Part shown: one piece after another, positions 47,953 to 53,907 of the stretch | How positions within the stretch are numbered: the first letter of the stretch is position 1 | How the letters are laid out: every line of letters starts with the position of its first letter | NCBI GenBank assembly: GCA_037976565.1 | Contig: CP137672.1 | Coordinates: 19,678,335 to 19,742,334, forward strand | Direction of reading: 5' to 3' | From: Mesocentrotus franciscanus | Taxonomy: Eukaryota; Echinodermata; Echinoidea; Camarodonta; Strongylocentrotidae | DNA: 64,000 nt | Notes under the pieces: generated by a model | Databases searched by the model: none | Told to the model about the DNA's origin: nothing | Seen by the model: the letters and a program-made list of their open reading frames with translations, nothing else | Program-made: the position numbers and the translations under genes

Positions 47953-50900
47953 TATATATATATATATATATGTTATATATCCTATATTTTTCTTCTTTGA
48001 TATTGTTTTCTTTTAAGAACTATTTCCAACTAAATTTGGGGGGAAAGTGCAACATGTGATGCGTTTTAATAAATATGTTTAATAAATATGTCATACCTAG
48101 TCTTTTATCTCTTAATTCAACTATATTTCGTCTTGTACGGTGCTATAAACTTGAGGTAAATACCAAATATTTTCCTTCTTATTAATTTCAATGAATTCAT
48201 TATGATTTATTGAACGATGTTTAGATTTATGATGTACTTTATCATAAAACATCTGTAGATGTGTTTCATGTTTGATTCCATGCAGAAGCTTTTTGAAGAT
48301 GCGCAAATTTATACATCTAATTTGACTATTTCTTTATGTTTAATTTCTATCAGAAATACGTTCAAGACATTTTAAAAGACCACCCATGGTTAGTTTATAA
48401 CGTCCTTTATCGTCGCCAAGGTCACATCTACGTCAGTGGTGACGTCAACATGGTGAGAGAGGTCAGCAGCACTATCGAGGGCATCATAGCTCAGTTTGGT
48501 CGCTTGGGGGCAGCAGAGGCAAAGGATTTCGTACGGAGAATGAAGGTATTTGCTGAGCATAGCTAGAAGAGGACAGATAGTTGCGACGTCATTAGAAGTC
48601 GCTCTTGTTCAGAGGTCGAATTAATTAAGCGCTAAACTAGTTCCCTTCAATGAATATTGCATGTTAGAGCAAACTTTTTGGAGCTCCATTAATTGACCTT
48701 TAAGCAGATAACGTATCGTAACTATTTATCCGAACAGCTCTGGTTCTAAGGCCACGGACGGATCCAGGATTTTAAGAATGGAGGGAGGTTGGGGATTTTT
48801 TCCCAATTATGTTTACATTAATTTTCTCCTAGAAACATACACTCGGGGTATTAAAAGTGGGGCTCGATCGTGCTGCTTATGACCCCCAAAAAAAAAACCC
48901 AATTTGCTGCTGGTTAACGAACGTCCTCATGTATTTTAGAGGTAATCAATATCTTTGGTAATAGTTAGATTGAATCATGGTCACTTTTATCCAGGGTATC
49001 TTCGTCAGTATTAATACTATTCTGCCTGCAGAGCCCTGCAATTAGTATTACCAGCTTTGTCTGGTACCCATTCAATACACCTGGGTCGAGAGGGGAAAAT
49101 GTGGATAAAAATTCCTTGTCCAAGGAAGTTATAGCATCGAGCGAGTTTCGAATCTAGGACTTATTTAAAGGAGAGGATAAAGAACATTCACCAATTTACC
49201 ACAGTTTACTTTGTAGTTTATATTCTATCTCTCAATTCTCGCTCACTTTATGACGCGGTAGAAACCGCGGCGTTTTTTATTTATTTTATTTTTTAAAAAT
49301 ATGATGACGTTCTAATGTAAAAGGTTTCACATTTCTGTATCTTAACCATAATTCTTAACACAAAGCTTAGTGAGTACACATAGGACCTCTGTTGCGCGCA
49401 GTTGCCATTCATTTACACGTTAAAAAGAAACTGCGGTAGTTTTTGCGGCGGTTTACTGCGTCATATCTGAAAGAGCATTTATTAGTTCTTCTTTTCTTTC
49501 TCATCTTCCCTTTTCCCCCTTTCTTACTTCTTATTTCTTACCCCCATCCCCCCTCTTTTTTAATGCTATTTTTAACGGTTTTTTTTTCTTCATTTTTTTT
49601 TGGCAGGATGAGGATCACTATCATGAGGAGATGTACGGTCTTACTTTACACGTGAGTGAGGTCATGGAGAAAATACGTGCGGGCAAGAAAGGAACGCAAG
49701 TACTAGTAATGAACGAAGAAAGGCTGAGACTTCAGCCTGTCATCGGGAGAAAAGGGGCTGCACTCGCAAAGGTTAGAATAGAAGAGAAAGTGGGAATTGT
49801 AATTATTTTTTTCTCATGTGTAAGGTTTCTTTTAAAAATACAATGAAATTATAACGACGCTTATTCGATTTTACATACAGCACTGGTAAAAATTGCCCTT
49901 TTGCATGTTTTATATATCTATACTTGACAAGCCGGGTCCAAAATTTCTCTGGCCTTGTGGAAGCCTTGGGCAGAAAATCTCTTTTCCTTTTGGGTCAGAA
50001 CAGGGAGGTGGGAGTTACTCCCACCTCCCTGGTCAGAAGTTGCCGCCGGGAGGGCCGGTAGCACAATTTGGAACTATCTCGATTTAATGCATCCTCACCT
50101 CATCTCTCTCTCTCTCTCTCTCTTATACGCAGCAACAAGAGGCTCTCCGAAAGGGAACTCCCGCGTCACCCACATTGCCCCGACTGCGCAGGCGCGTGAC
50201 AGCCACCATTCTCATGCGGTACAACAGCCTGATGGGAATGGATAAGAAGACAAAAGAGAAAGAAAAACCCCTGGCAGGAGTCAGACTAAGAAAGTAAGAA
50301 ACCAAAACATCTTTAACAATGTAATTTATTATCTTTTCTTCATATCTCCCCCTCCCTCCCCCGGCTATTTCTCTTTCTCTCTGTCTGTCTTTCTGCCCCC
50401 ACTCTCTCTCTCTCTCTCTCCTCCTTCTCATTTTCTCTCCTTTCCCACCGTCCCCCGTACTCTCTCTCTTTTCACCACCCCCTTCACATCTCCCCCTTCG
50501 TTTGACATTCATTTCAGTACGATGTTCGTAGTACGCATGCATCCATATCATTATGCCTGATGCTATTTAACTCTTTTCTTTCTTTTCTTTTGTGGGGAGG
50601 GATCAATCCTTAGGTAAAATGAAGCAACCAAAATCATCTAAATCTGAACTTTAATGCAAAATATCAACACTCAGCATTATCTGACATTTCACCTCGTTAT
50701 TCTCATCCTTCTGGAATTATATTTCTAACCCAAGGCCTATATAATCAAAAGAACTTAACATGCTTCATTAAAAAAAAACTGACTACATGTATAAACAACT
50801 ATTTTTTTACAATAGCTGCCAACATAATTATCAATGCTAACAATCCCAAAGTAATAAATACAGTATTCTCTGAATCTGCGACTGATTCTAAATAGAAAGA

Positions 50901-51048
50901 TCATCAAGATCGTACTATTCTAAAACATATTTAATGACATCATTTTACCCCTTGCAGACCAACAGATGACATCGCGGCCCGAACGAGACGCTACGAAGAC
51001 GGGCGGCGTTACAGTACGGGAAGCTCAAGCCGTGTCCCCAAAGCCTGA
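18081..51048 (+). CDS. NOS: Nitric oxide synthase-like protein with divergent oxygenase domain, 24 coding exons
   Basis: A canonical NOS makes NO and citrulline from L-arginine, O2 and NADPH, using a heme/pterin oxygenase joined through calmodulin to an FMN/FAD reductase. Twenty-four exons join in phase with GT/AG junctions (bounds in the exon entries), giving 1390 residues. The layout is a Ser/Thr-rich and acidic N-terminus without PDZ (1-155); oxygenase (160-545); calmodulin linker (555-590); FMN domain (590-775) with an insert at about 665-712; FAD domain (855-1065); NADPH domain (1072-1262); and a basic tail of about 125 residues. The reductase motifs are strong. The oxygenase keeps the NOS scaffold ([29 protein letters not shown]) but changes the heme, arginine, pterin and zinc residues (see findings). 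All exons are open and well spliced, so it is not an evident pseudogene. Classic NOS activity is doubtful. Confidence 0.93.
19263..19518. mobile_element. Short hAT-like repeat with CAGTGGCGTAGC-type ends
   Basis: The left AGTGGCATAGATATAGGGGC and right CTACGCCACAG are inverted, imperfect copies of a terminal motif seen elsewhere (27685, 51490-51700). GC-rich, non-coding, in NOS intron 1. TSD not resolved. Confidence 0.45.
19940..20892. mobile_element. Tc1/mariner-like element with about 65-bp TIRs, carrying a LINE fragment
   Basis: The left CACTGTTGCCCATAAAGTTG...GTTTACCTCTTCC...GAAGTGATTGTGAG is matched in inverse orientation at the right end (CTCACAATCACTTC...GCCCATAAACTTGG-type). Flanked by TA on both sides. 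No transposase ORF; the interior is mostly a LINE 3' end (separate entry). Confidence 0.7.
20005..20745 (-). pseudogene. LINE 3' fragment inside the mariner-like element
   Basis: The minus strand reads [20 protein letters not shown], then [20 protein letters not shown] and [17 protein letters not shown]. This is the IHxYNTR...GPxxWNxLP signature of non-LTR retrotransposon ORF2 C-termini. 5' truncated; the open C-terminal frame ends near 20304. Confidence 0.7.
21215..21598. mobile_element. TTAA-type MITE, family 2, partial inverted copy
   Basis: Inverse of part of 53908-54415 (shared: GATTTCAACCGCGACAACGA, CCCATACCAAAACTTTG). The terminal TTAA is degraded. In NOS intron 1. Confidence 0.6.
21746..21947. 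repeat. Near-perfect palindrome, arms about 96 bp, 10-base loop
   Basis: Centred at 21846/21847. The left ATCGAAAATAATATCGCTAG...GCGCCGCTGCAACACT is mirrored by AGTGTTGCAGCGGCGC...CTAGCGATATTATTTTCGAT. The same peptide frame appears on both strands because of the symmetry. Confidence 0.9.
22290..22306. repeat. (AATCA)n short tandem repeat
   Basis: AAATCAAATCAAATCAAATCA tail-like repeat in NOS intron 1, resembling a LINE 3' terminus. Confidence 0.5.
22406..22545 (+). CDS. NOS: NOS-like exon 2: start of oxygenase
   Basis: Residues 160-206. The second half, [17 protein letters not shown], is the conserved helix (LAKEFLDQYYSSIKR in nNOS). The first half occupies the place of the zinc-binding CxxxxC but contains no cysteine. 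Phase 2 at its end. Confidence 0.9.
22840..23002 (+). CDS. NOS: NOS-like exon 3: altered heme-ligand motif
   Basis: Residues 206-260. Ends [19 protein letters not shown] then SKLQ. Canonical NOS has AWRNASRC[VI]GRIQWSKLQ. W244 is kept, but Ser250 sits where the heme-thiolate Cys should be and the only Cys is at 252. GTAAGA donor, phase 0. Confidence 0.93.
23297..23388 (+). CDS. NOS: NOS-like exon 4
   Basis: Encodes [14 protein letters not shown] and then [12 protein letters not shown], highly conserved NOS oxygenase motifs (VFDAR, YATNKGN). Phase 2 at its end. Good AAG acceptor and GTACGT donor. Confidence 0.93.
23640..24668. mobile_element. hAT-like element carrying a satellite array
   Basis: Left end CAAGGGCGTCAATCC, right end GGATTGACGCCCCTG. 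Flanking octamers GTCGTACC (23632-23639) and GTCATACC (24669-24676) match at 7 of 8 positions. Contains the tandem array at 23796-24540 and no transposase ORF. In NOS intron 4. Confidence 0.72.
23796..24540. repeat. Tandem satellite, unit about 110 bp, about 7 copies
   Basis: The unit contains AGAGAAAGAAGACGATTCGT, ACCGTTCTCGACTCTTAATC, a palindromic GCGCGAAGCGCG core, then TTTGACGTTTCATTAAATTA. Unit starts are near 23800, 23909, 24019, 24127, 24235, 24352, 24413 (short) and 24520. Confidence 0.85.
25317..25461 (+). CDS. NOS: NOS-like exon 5
   Basis: [31 protein letters not shown] and SVLGDPSN are clear NOS motifs. The Gln of WNSQL is kept, but the Arg three residues on (R481 in rat nNOS) is Gly. 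Confidence 0.94.
25655..26023. mobile_element. hAT-like MITE with CAGGGGCGGATCCAG ends
   Basis: 369 bp. The left CAGGGGCGGATCCAG is matched by CTGGATCCGCCACTG at the right. The interior is GC-rich with internal duplication (GGGCGCCAG...GTAGTGAGCAmAAAA). Flanking octamers (CAGTCCCC and CCCCCCCC) match only partly. NOS intron 5. Confidence 0.65.
26024..27313. mobile_element. Third copy of the GTGCCCCTTTT-array element
   Basis: Same layout as 14445-16808: CACTTTTTCAAG near the start, an array of AAGTGCCCCTTTT units to about 26850, then TTTCCCCCAAAGCTCGCTCG, a body with CAGGATTGGGTT, and the end GGAAGTCGCTCCGCCGCCCCTG. Abuts the MITE at 25655-26023; its left end is not clean. Confidence 0.65.
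27533..27672 (+). CDS. NOS: NOS-like exon 6
   Basis: [40 protein letters not shown]. Matches GWKxxRGRFDVLPLLLQANG and ELFQIPPELVLEVPI of nNOS. Phase 2 at its end. Confidence 0.93.
27685..27730 (+). repeat. Fragment with hAT-like CAGTGGCGTAGCATGGGTC head
   Basis: Starts 13 bases after NOS exon 6. The head motif is shared, inverted, with 8545-8610. The rest of intron 6 (to 28572) has no recognisable content. Confidence 0.4.
28573..28747 (+). CDS. NOS: NOS-like exon 7: altered substrate pocket
   Basis: Residues 386-444. [20 protein letters not shown] is canonical scaffold. The active-site segment reads [20 protein letters not shown], aligning without gaps to nNOS [20 protein letters not shown]. 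Trp423 is kept, Tyr588 becomes His, Glu592 becomes Asp428, Arg596 becomes Asn and Asp597 becomes Ala (rat nNOS numbering). Confidence 0.94.
28780..29060. repeat. Polypyrimidine (TTC)n tract in NOS intron 7
   Basis: Long CTTCTTCTT stretch beginning just after exon 7. The Phe/Leu-rich open frame continuing out of exon 7 is intron read-through. Confidence 0.85.
29287..29388 (+). CDS. NOS: NOS-like exon 8
   Basis: 34 residues: [12 protein letters not shown] and [20 protein letters not shown], matching SLWKDQALVEINIAVLYSFQ of nNOS. Phase 0 on both sides. Confidence 0.94.
29560..30350. repeat. (CT)n/(CA)n microsatellites and ACAC-rich low complexity
   Basis: Fills NOS intron 8: a CT run then a CA run near 29590-29625, C/A-rich sequence 29880-30180, CACACG and CT runs 30250-30345. 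Thr/His-rich frames are artefacts. Confidence 0.8.
30436..30630 (+). CDS. NOS: NOS-like exon 9: pterin and dimer region
   Basis: Residues 479-543. [13 protein letters not shown] and [15 protein letters not shown] are conserved. The pterin wall reads [14 protein letters not shown] where nNOS has PADWVWIVPPMSGS, so the stacking Trp678 is Ala514 while Trp676 and Phe691 are kept. Confidence 0.94.
30654..31016 (+). repeat. tRNA-derived SINE with GCGCTTAGAGACATC tail
   Basis: The head GGAGGTGTCGTGGTTTAGTG and B-box-like GGGTTCGAATCCC lead to a body with GAATGCTCCCCAAGGAGTGG and a 3' end ATATCTGTAAAGCGCTTAGA followed by GATGTATTAAGCGCTATAAA and ATTATTATT. The 3' end recurs at 53695-53770. NOS intron 9. 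Confidence 0.75.
31375..31737. mobile_element. TTAA-flanked foldback MITE, family 3
   Basis: 363 bp. The left TTAAAGCCCCCTAAAGTGTT then GGGAGCCCC is matched by GGGGCTCCCAACACTTTAGA then TGGGCTTTAA. The inner arms (TTAAATTGTATCATAATATG) also pair, so nearly the whole element is a hairpin. NOS intron 9. Confidence 0.72.
31857..31942 (+). CDS. NOS: NOS-like exon 10: linker
   Basis: [20 protein letters not shown] then DRLRSPGAE. Follows the conserved DPW; the remainder replaces the first half of the canonical calmodulin-binding helix with Ser/Pro/acid-rich sequence. Phase 2. Confidence 0.85.
31976..32196. mobile_element. Foldback MITE with TTCAGATATGCCGCGGTAAAC ends
   Basis: The left TTCAGATATGCCGCGGTAAA is matched by GCCGCGGTTTATATCTGAAA. 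Contains the direct repeat CGCCGCGGTAAAC and an ACATGTACATGTACATG run. A relative lies at 49242-49484, and a nested one near 60405-60475. NOS intron 10. Confidence 0.6.
32819..33068 (+). CDS. NOS: NOS-like exon 11: CaM site remnant and FMN P-loop
   Basis: Residues 573-655. [20 protein letters not shown] corresponds to the second half of the CaM site. Then [14 protein letters not shown] (YATETGKS in nNOS) forms the FMN phosphate loop, and [17 protein letters not shown] follows. Confidence 0.93.
33462..33523 (+). CDS. NOS: NOS-like exon 12
   Basis: 20 codons: [20 protein letters not shown]. Start of the insert within the FMN domain. Short, but in phase with both neighbours. GTAAGT donor. Confidence 0.8.
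33975..34200. repeat. (TAA)n/(AAT)n microsatellite
   Basis: Imperfect TAATAATAA tract in NOS intron 12; Asn/Ile-rich frames derive from it. Confidence 0.9.
34265..34375 (+). CDS. NOS: NOS-like exon 13: FMN-domain insert
   Basis: [18 protein letters not shown] and [14 protein letters not shown]. Occupies the position of the autoinhibitory insert of constitutive NOS, which iNOS lacks, but I see no sequence similarity to it. Phase 2 on both sides. Confidence 0.78.
35020..35290. repeat. (TTA)n then (TAG)n microsatellite
   Basis: ATTATT tract to about 35200, then GTAGTAGTAG to 35288, in NOS intron 13. Confidence 0.9.
35409..35583 (+). CDS. NOS: NOS-like exon 14: FMN domain
   Basis: [40 protein letters not shown]. 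Matches [22 protein letters not shown] and the GDE motif. GTAGGC donor. Confidence 0.94.
35636..35880. repeat. Minisatellite with AATTCCGAAGGTTC unit and inverted end
   Basis: About 16-20 bp units of the type TTCATAATTCCGAAGG, followed by an inverted portion (TTTCGGAATTACGAACC, ACCTTCTGA). A second locus is at 55855-56070. NOS intron 14. Confidence 0.75.
36195..36390 (+). repeat. Possible LINE 3' tail ending (TTTGAA)n
   Basis: The stretch ends CAATAAATGTGAATTTGAAT then TTGAATTTATTTACAG, so a LINE-like tail with AATAAA appears to form the polypyrimidine/acceptor context of NOS exon 15. Inference from tail style only. Confidence 0.35.
36394..36632 (+). CDS. NOS: NOS-like exon 15: connecting region
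   Basis: [10 protein letters not shown] (KAACDVFCVGD in nNOS) and later [20 protein letters not shown], matching HKKRVSAARLLSRQNLQSPK. The acceptor directly follows a (TTGAA)n tract that looks like a LINE tail. Confidence 0.92.
36858..36930. repeat. (GT)n microsatellite
   Basis: TGTGTG run with GC interruptions, NOS intron 15. Confidence 0.9.
37139..37269. repeat. Foldback repeat ACATTCTTCGGACC...GGTCCGAAGAATGT
   Basis: About 130 bp inverted repeat. The left ACATTCTTCGGACC and AAGGGAGTTATATTTCCC are matched by GGGAAAACATAACTCCCTTC and GGTCCGAAGAATGT. A-rich low-complexity sequence with a G run follows to 37610. Confidence 0.7.
37922..38115 (+). CDS. NOS: NOS-like exon 16: FAD domain start
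   Basis: [20 protein letters not shown] then [16 protein letters not shown]. Matches SRSTIFVRLHTNG and YQPGDHLGVFPGN of nNOS. Phase 1 at its end. Confidence 0.94.
38603..38772 (+). CDS. NOS: NOS-like exon 17
   Basis: [20 protein letters not shown] then [11 protein letters not shown]. Matches SRLPPCTIFQAFKYYLDITTPPTP of nNOS. Phase 0 at its end. Confidence 0.94.
39488..39698 (+). CDS. NOS: NOS-like exon 18: FAD-binding motif
   Basis: [50 protein letters not shown]. The RPRYFS (R1015-S1018) is the RxYS FAD motif. Phase 1 at its end; followed by a 7 kb intron. Confidence 0.95.
39713..40095. repeat. (TAG)n microsatellite of about 380 bp
   Basis: TAGTAGTAG almost uninterrupted, then TAA/TGA-rich sequence to 40310. 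Poly-Thr, poly-Tyr and poly-Leu frames on the complement are artefacts. Start of NOS intron 18. Confidence 0.95.
41249..42328 (-). pseudogene. 5'-truncated LINE insertion in the left palindrome arm
   Basis: On the minus strand [20 protein letters not shown] then [10 protein letters not shown] (42316-42044), and after a frameshift [20 protein letters not shown] and [20 protein letters not shown] (41956-41351). These are C-terminal LINE ORF2 motifs, including a CxxC...H...C finger. The 3' end has AATAAA and (AAACT)n at 41249-41290. Its absence from the right arm gives exact junctions. Confidence 0.85.
42608..42957. other. 350-bp segment present only in the left palindrome arm
   Basis: The right arm joins TATCAATTATTA directly to TTTTAAAGCTCGC. 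In the left arm about 350 bp of unrecognised AT-rich sequence lies between. It is either an insertion on the left or a deletion on the right; no TIR or TSD was seen. Confidence 0.55.
44340..45640. repeat. Tandem repeat, 300-bp unit, about 4 copies
   Basis: CAGCAGAAAATTTGTCTGGC followed by ATGATGATTTCC recurs at about 44363, 44663, 44963 and 45263. Each unit has two half-units sharing GGCGTCTGGCGGGCCCTT and GCAGCAGAAAATTTGTCTGG. The left arm has only about 1.5 units. Confidence 0.9.
45825..46370. repeat. Repeats flanking the palindrome, (GGAC)n and GGGCCCTTCGGGCC hairpin
   Basis: A copy of the ACGTGTATCAATCAG repeat, then two AAATCGGT-type segments, then GGACGGACGGACGGACG and ATGGCATAAGCTCATTGGGC with the hairpin GGGCCCTTCGGGCC. 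I recognise this motif as frequent in marine invertebrate genomes. Confidence 0.5.
46500..46636 (-). repeat. SINE fragment with tRNA-like head
   Basis: The minus strand begins CGCGCGATGGCCCAGCGATA then GAGCAGTGGTCTCGAAGATC, an A-box-like head similar to 52735-52855. The body reads TGCAAACG...AATGGCGCC. Immediately upstream of NOS exon 19. Confidence 0.5.
46700..46787 (+). CDS. NOS: NOS-like exon 19
   Basis: [20 protein letters not shown] then [10 protein letters not shown], matching GEGPVHHGVCSSWLNRI and DDVVPCFVRG (the FAD GxCS motif). Phase 2 at its end. Confidence 0.94.
47130..47300. repeat. (CATTAT)n low-complexity tract in NOS intron 19
   Basis: ATCATTATCATTATC repeats. No gene. Confidence 0.85.
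47356..47704 (+). CDS. NOS: NOS-like exon 20: NADPH ribose/pyrophosphate site
   Basis: [20 protein letters not shown] then [12 protein letters not shown] is the NADPH motif [16 protein letters not shown]. An Arg/Glu/Asp-rich loop of about 25 residues follows, then [15 protein letters not shown] and [10 protein letters not shown]. Phase 0 at its end. Confidence 0.95.
47918..47972. repeat. (TA)n microsatellite in NOS intron 20
   Basis: TATATA run interrupted once by TAGATA. Confidence 0.95.
48354..48545 (+). CDS. NOS: NOS-like exon 21: NADPH domain
   Basis: [20 protein letters not shown] then [17 protein letters not shown]. The Cys of the canonical YVCGDV motif is Ser1216 here. Phase 0 on both sides. 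Confidence 0.94.
49015..49165 (-). repeat. SINE body fragment
   Basis: GTACCCATTCAATACACCTG then GGTCGAGAGGGGAAAATGTG and TTGTCCAAGGAAGT resemble the SINE bodies at 57030-57110 and 60900-60980. NOS intron 21. Confidence 0.45.
49242..49484. mobile_element. Foldback MITE related to 31976-32196
   Basis: ACGCGGTAGAAACCGCGGCG at the left and GCGGCGGTTTACTGCGTCAT then ATCTGAAAGAGC at the right, with an internal TTGCGCGCA shared with 31976. NOS intron 21. Confidence 0.5.
49607..49771 (+). CDS. NOS: NOS-like exon 22: end of reductase
   Basis: [20 protein letters not shown] matches DDNRYHEDIFGVTLRTYEVT. The FAD-stacking aromatic Phe1395 of nNOS is Tyr1262. The remainder begins the C-terminal tail. 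Confidence 0.92.
50004..50034. repeat. Perfect short inverted repeat
   Basis: CAGGGAGGTGGGAGT and its complement ACTCCCACCTCCCTG, separated by one or two bases, in NOS intron 22. Confidence 0.8.
50133..50293 (+). CDS. NOS: NOS-like exon 23: basic C-terminal tail
   Basis: Arg/Lys-rich ([37 protein letters not shown]). The donor AA/GTAAGA lies directly on an in-frame TAA, so skipping this splice would end the protein here; an alternative shorter C-terminus is possible. Confidence 0.8.
50958..51048 (+). CDS. NOS: NOS-like exon 24: C-terminus and stop
   Basis: [20 protein letters not shown] then GSSSRVPKA and TGA at 51046-51048. Clear TTGCAG acceptor and correct phase. A longer alternative frame over the same bases is a shadow. 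An ATTAAA at 51287-51292 is a candidate polyadenylation signal. Confidence 0.75.
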
Positions 51049-52179
51049 CTATTTTGAAAAAGAATTTTCAACACTATGTAATGCTCACGAATATGATTTA
51101 ATGATGTATAATAGTGTCATGATAAGGCATTGTAACGTTGCAAGTAAATGGCTCTTAATACATGTCATGTATCTTTTTCTATTTTCATTAATAACGGTTG
51201 AGTTTTATGCAAAATTGTTTATCATCTTAAAAGCTTGAGGCTCCTTCTTTTTACCAGTGATATTCCAAATGCAAAGGGGAGGGGTAATTAAACATTCCAG
51301 TCGGGTTCTCTAAACATCTAATTTCATATTTTCTATATCAAAAATCTAAAATGTGAATTGATATTGATGGTATATATGTACATTATGATCATGGATTCCA
51401 TCCACATGTGATACATTTTTAAAATATATTTTTTGAATTGTTTGTTTGATATTACCGAAAGATAACAGATCGAACCCCACCCCCCACTTCTGGAGGATCC
51501 ACCCCTCCCTTGTTTACCAATGTCTTCTACGCCCCTGACAGCACATTGTCGCTGATTCTGCAAAGGCAGCCTCATGGTATAAGAGCCTAAAGATTCTCAA
51601 ACTCTATTATCTTTCCTGTTCTTCTTTTTCTTTATGTATCACGATCGATGGGGCGGGGGGAACATGCCCCCTTGTAGCTACGCCACTGACTTTATCAAAT
51701 GACATGAAACTTATTATCAATACTGAAAAGCAGTACTACTGAAATATGATAATCTTCGGCAATCAGTGTATAATCATGATTTAGAAAATAACCATTACTC
51801 TCATACATTTATTCTGTTAAAAGTTTAGATTTGTTCAGTTTCATAATATAACAAACTGGCTCTCCGTGTTACCTCAAAATAACGTATAGTACTGAGTGGA
51901 GTTATCAGTTATTAAATCATCAAAGTAGTATCAAAAAAGATTAATTACAGATTTCCTCTTTTTAAATGGTGCAAATCTTTCGAAGGAAGCATAACAATCA
52001 GCTGCATGATCTACATGAAGGTCAAAGTTCCTGGCTAGAGCGCTTGTGAGTATTTTTTAATTATCCGTTGAAAAATGAAGCACTCTTGATTCGCTATCAA
52101 TTATGGTATTGATGACATGCATGTGTCACCGCTGAAATGAAAAATGACTTTCACAACCCATATTGAAAATTCATCTCTT

Positions 52180-52260
52180 TTCTTCTTCTTCTTCTTCTTC
52201 TTCTTCTTCTTCTTCTTCTTCTTCTTCTTCTTCTCGTTCTTCCTCTTCTTCTGCTCCATC
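52180..52260. repeat. (TTC)n microsatellite
   Basis: TTCTTCTTC run followed by CT-rich sequence to 52480. Confidence 0.95.
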
Positions 52261-52734
52261 TCTCTCTTCTTCTCCTCTCTCTCTTTCATTCCCTCCCCTT
52301 CTTTCTTTCTTGTTTTATTCTCTCTCTTTCATTCATTCATGCATTTCATTCTCTTTTTTTTTCTTTCTCTTTCCCTATCTATTATGTCTTTCAAGATCTT
52401 TCCATTACTTTATTCTATCTTTCTTTCCCTCTCCATTGCATTTTTTTTTCATTCTCTCTGTTGCTTCACTCTCTTTATTTACCGTTTTTTATTTTATTTA
52501 TTTCCAAGACTCTCTCATTTGAATATGACTGTGTTTTTTTTCTTCTTCTAAAAACAGATGAATCCAAATGATGACGCAAGATTTACTTATCCTGAGACAG
52601 AGATTTGTCATATTTGTAGATATTCCTTTCTTGTTTTAATGGTTTCATGGTTTGTTTTACCTGACTGCTAATACAGCATATGTATGCCTGTAAGTAAGCC
52701 ACGGCTCTTAAGTCCTCTCCGTGGATTTGGTAAT

Positions 52735-52855
52735 GAAGATCAATGCCTTATCAAAGGGCAATAGCGCATCGACTTGGTTTTGAACCCGGGACCTCCCGGT
52801 TACGAAACCACCGCTCTGTCACTGAGCCAGCGCGCATCACCTATGGTCGTTGTAG
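52735..52855 (-). repeat. SINE with tRNA-like head
   Basis: The minus strand has CGCGCTGGCTCAGTGACAGA then GCGGTGGTTTCGTAACCGGG and the B-box-like GGGTTCAAAACC. A tRNA-like pol III promoter without a proper acceptor stem. Confidence 0.6.
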
Positions 52856-53469
52856 TGGACATTCAATAACGACAGCAAAATCAAAATGTCTTCCAAAATA
52901 TGTGGTTTATTGTTATTTTTATCACGTTTTTTTCTGGCTGGCGTATTATGTTATTGTATTAACCTATTCTAATATACGCGATATTTATTTAAGTGGAGTA
53001 TTGCATGGGATGTTTCTGAAAATTCCATGCATATGTCTGAAACCCAAGTTTTTTATATAGTTTCATGAAGAATAATACATGTAAATACGTTCTTTTTGAG
53101 GTGTTGAATTTTGATACTTTTGAATTAAAAGGAATATTTAATAAACTTTTCATTGATCTCTTATTCATTGATTTTCCTGAAGTTATACAGATTGCAACTC
53201 ACAAAGAGCAGTTGTTGTATATTGTTGTTGTTGATGTTGTTGTTGCTGCTGCTGCTGTTGCTGCCGTTTTTATAGGGTAGCCTACTTGTCGTACCTTGGA
53301 TATTTACCAAAAAAGTAGGATCGTGTCAAAAGGCATCACCAAAGACTTTATAGGGTCTTAAACCGAGGTTCGTCAGAGTCAGAGATGGGTATATAATTAT
53401 ATAAGCTATAATTATATACGTGTGAGTGACTCTGTGTGTGTGTGTGCGTGAGTGCGTGCGTGTGGGTGT

Positions 53470-53855
53470 AATTTGGATTTTAAAGACGTGTATCAATCAG
53501 ATATGATTTATCAAATCTGGAGACCGACCTATTAAAAGACATCCCCATGTGAAAGACGTGATAATTAGCCTTGAACCGAGGTCCTTCAGAGTCATAGAGA
53601 TGGGCATAGATGAGCCATAATTTACTAAAAATCATATTCGTGCGAGTGACTGTCTTTTGAGCGTGCGTGTATGTGGGTGTGGTTAATATGGGTAAAAGTA
53701 TATCTGTAAAGCGCTTAGAGACGTCCGAGATGTATTAAACGCTATATAAAAGCTGAATATTATTATTATTAATTCGAATTTTAAAGACGTGTACCAATCA
53801 GACAAGTCTGGAGACCGACCTTCAAAAGGCATCACCATCCGAAAGAGGTTAACCG
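53470..53855. repeat. Tandem fragments of ACGTGTATCAATCAG repeat and a SINE tail
   Basis: Two copies of the ACGTGTAyCAATCAGA core (53486, 53788) flank a SINE 3' end (GTATATCTGTAAAGCGCTTA then GAGACGTCCGAGATGTATTA) at 53695-53770, the same tail as 30940-31016. Confidence 0.6.
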
Positions 53856-53907
53856 TACTACTACACCAACTCACATCCCCCTTCCAGAGGTAACATGTAC
53901 GTTTCGG

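Larger units (their letters stand above)
51049..53880. other. Intergenic and NOS 3' flank, repeat fragments only
   Basis: Contains half-elements with TACGCCCCTGAC (51530) and GTAGCTACGCCACTG (51675-51690), a (TTC)n tract at 52180-52260, a minus-strand SINE head at 52735-52855, a (TTG)n tract at 53215-53265, and copies of the ACGTGTATCAATCAG repeat at 53480 and 53780. No gene supported. Confidence 0.6.
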
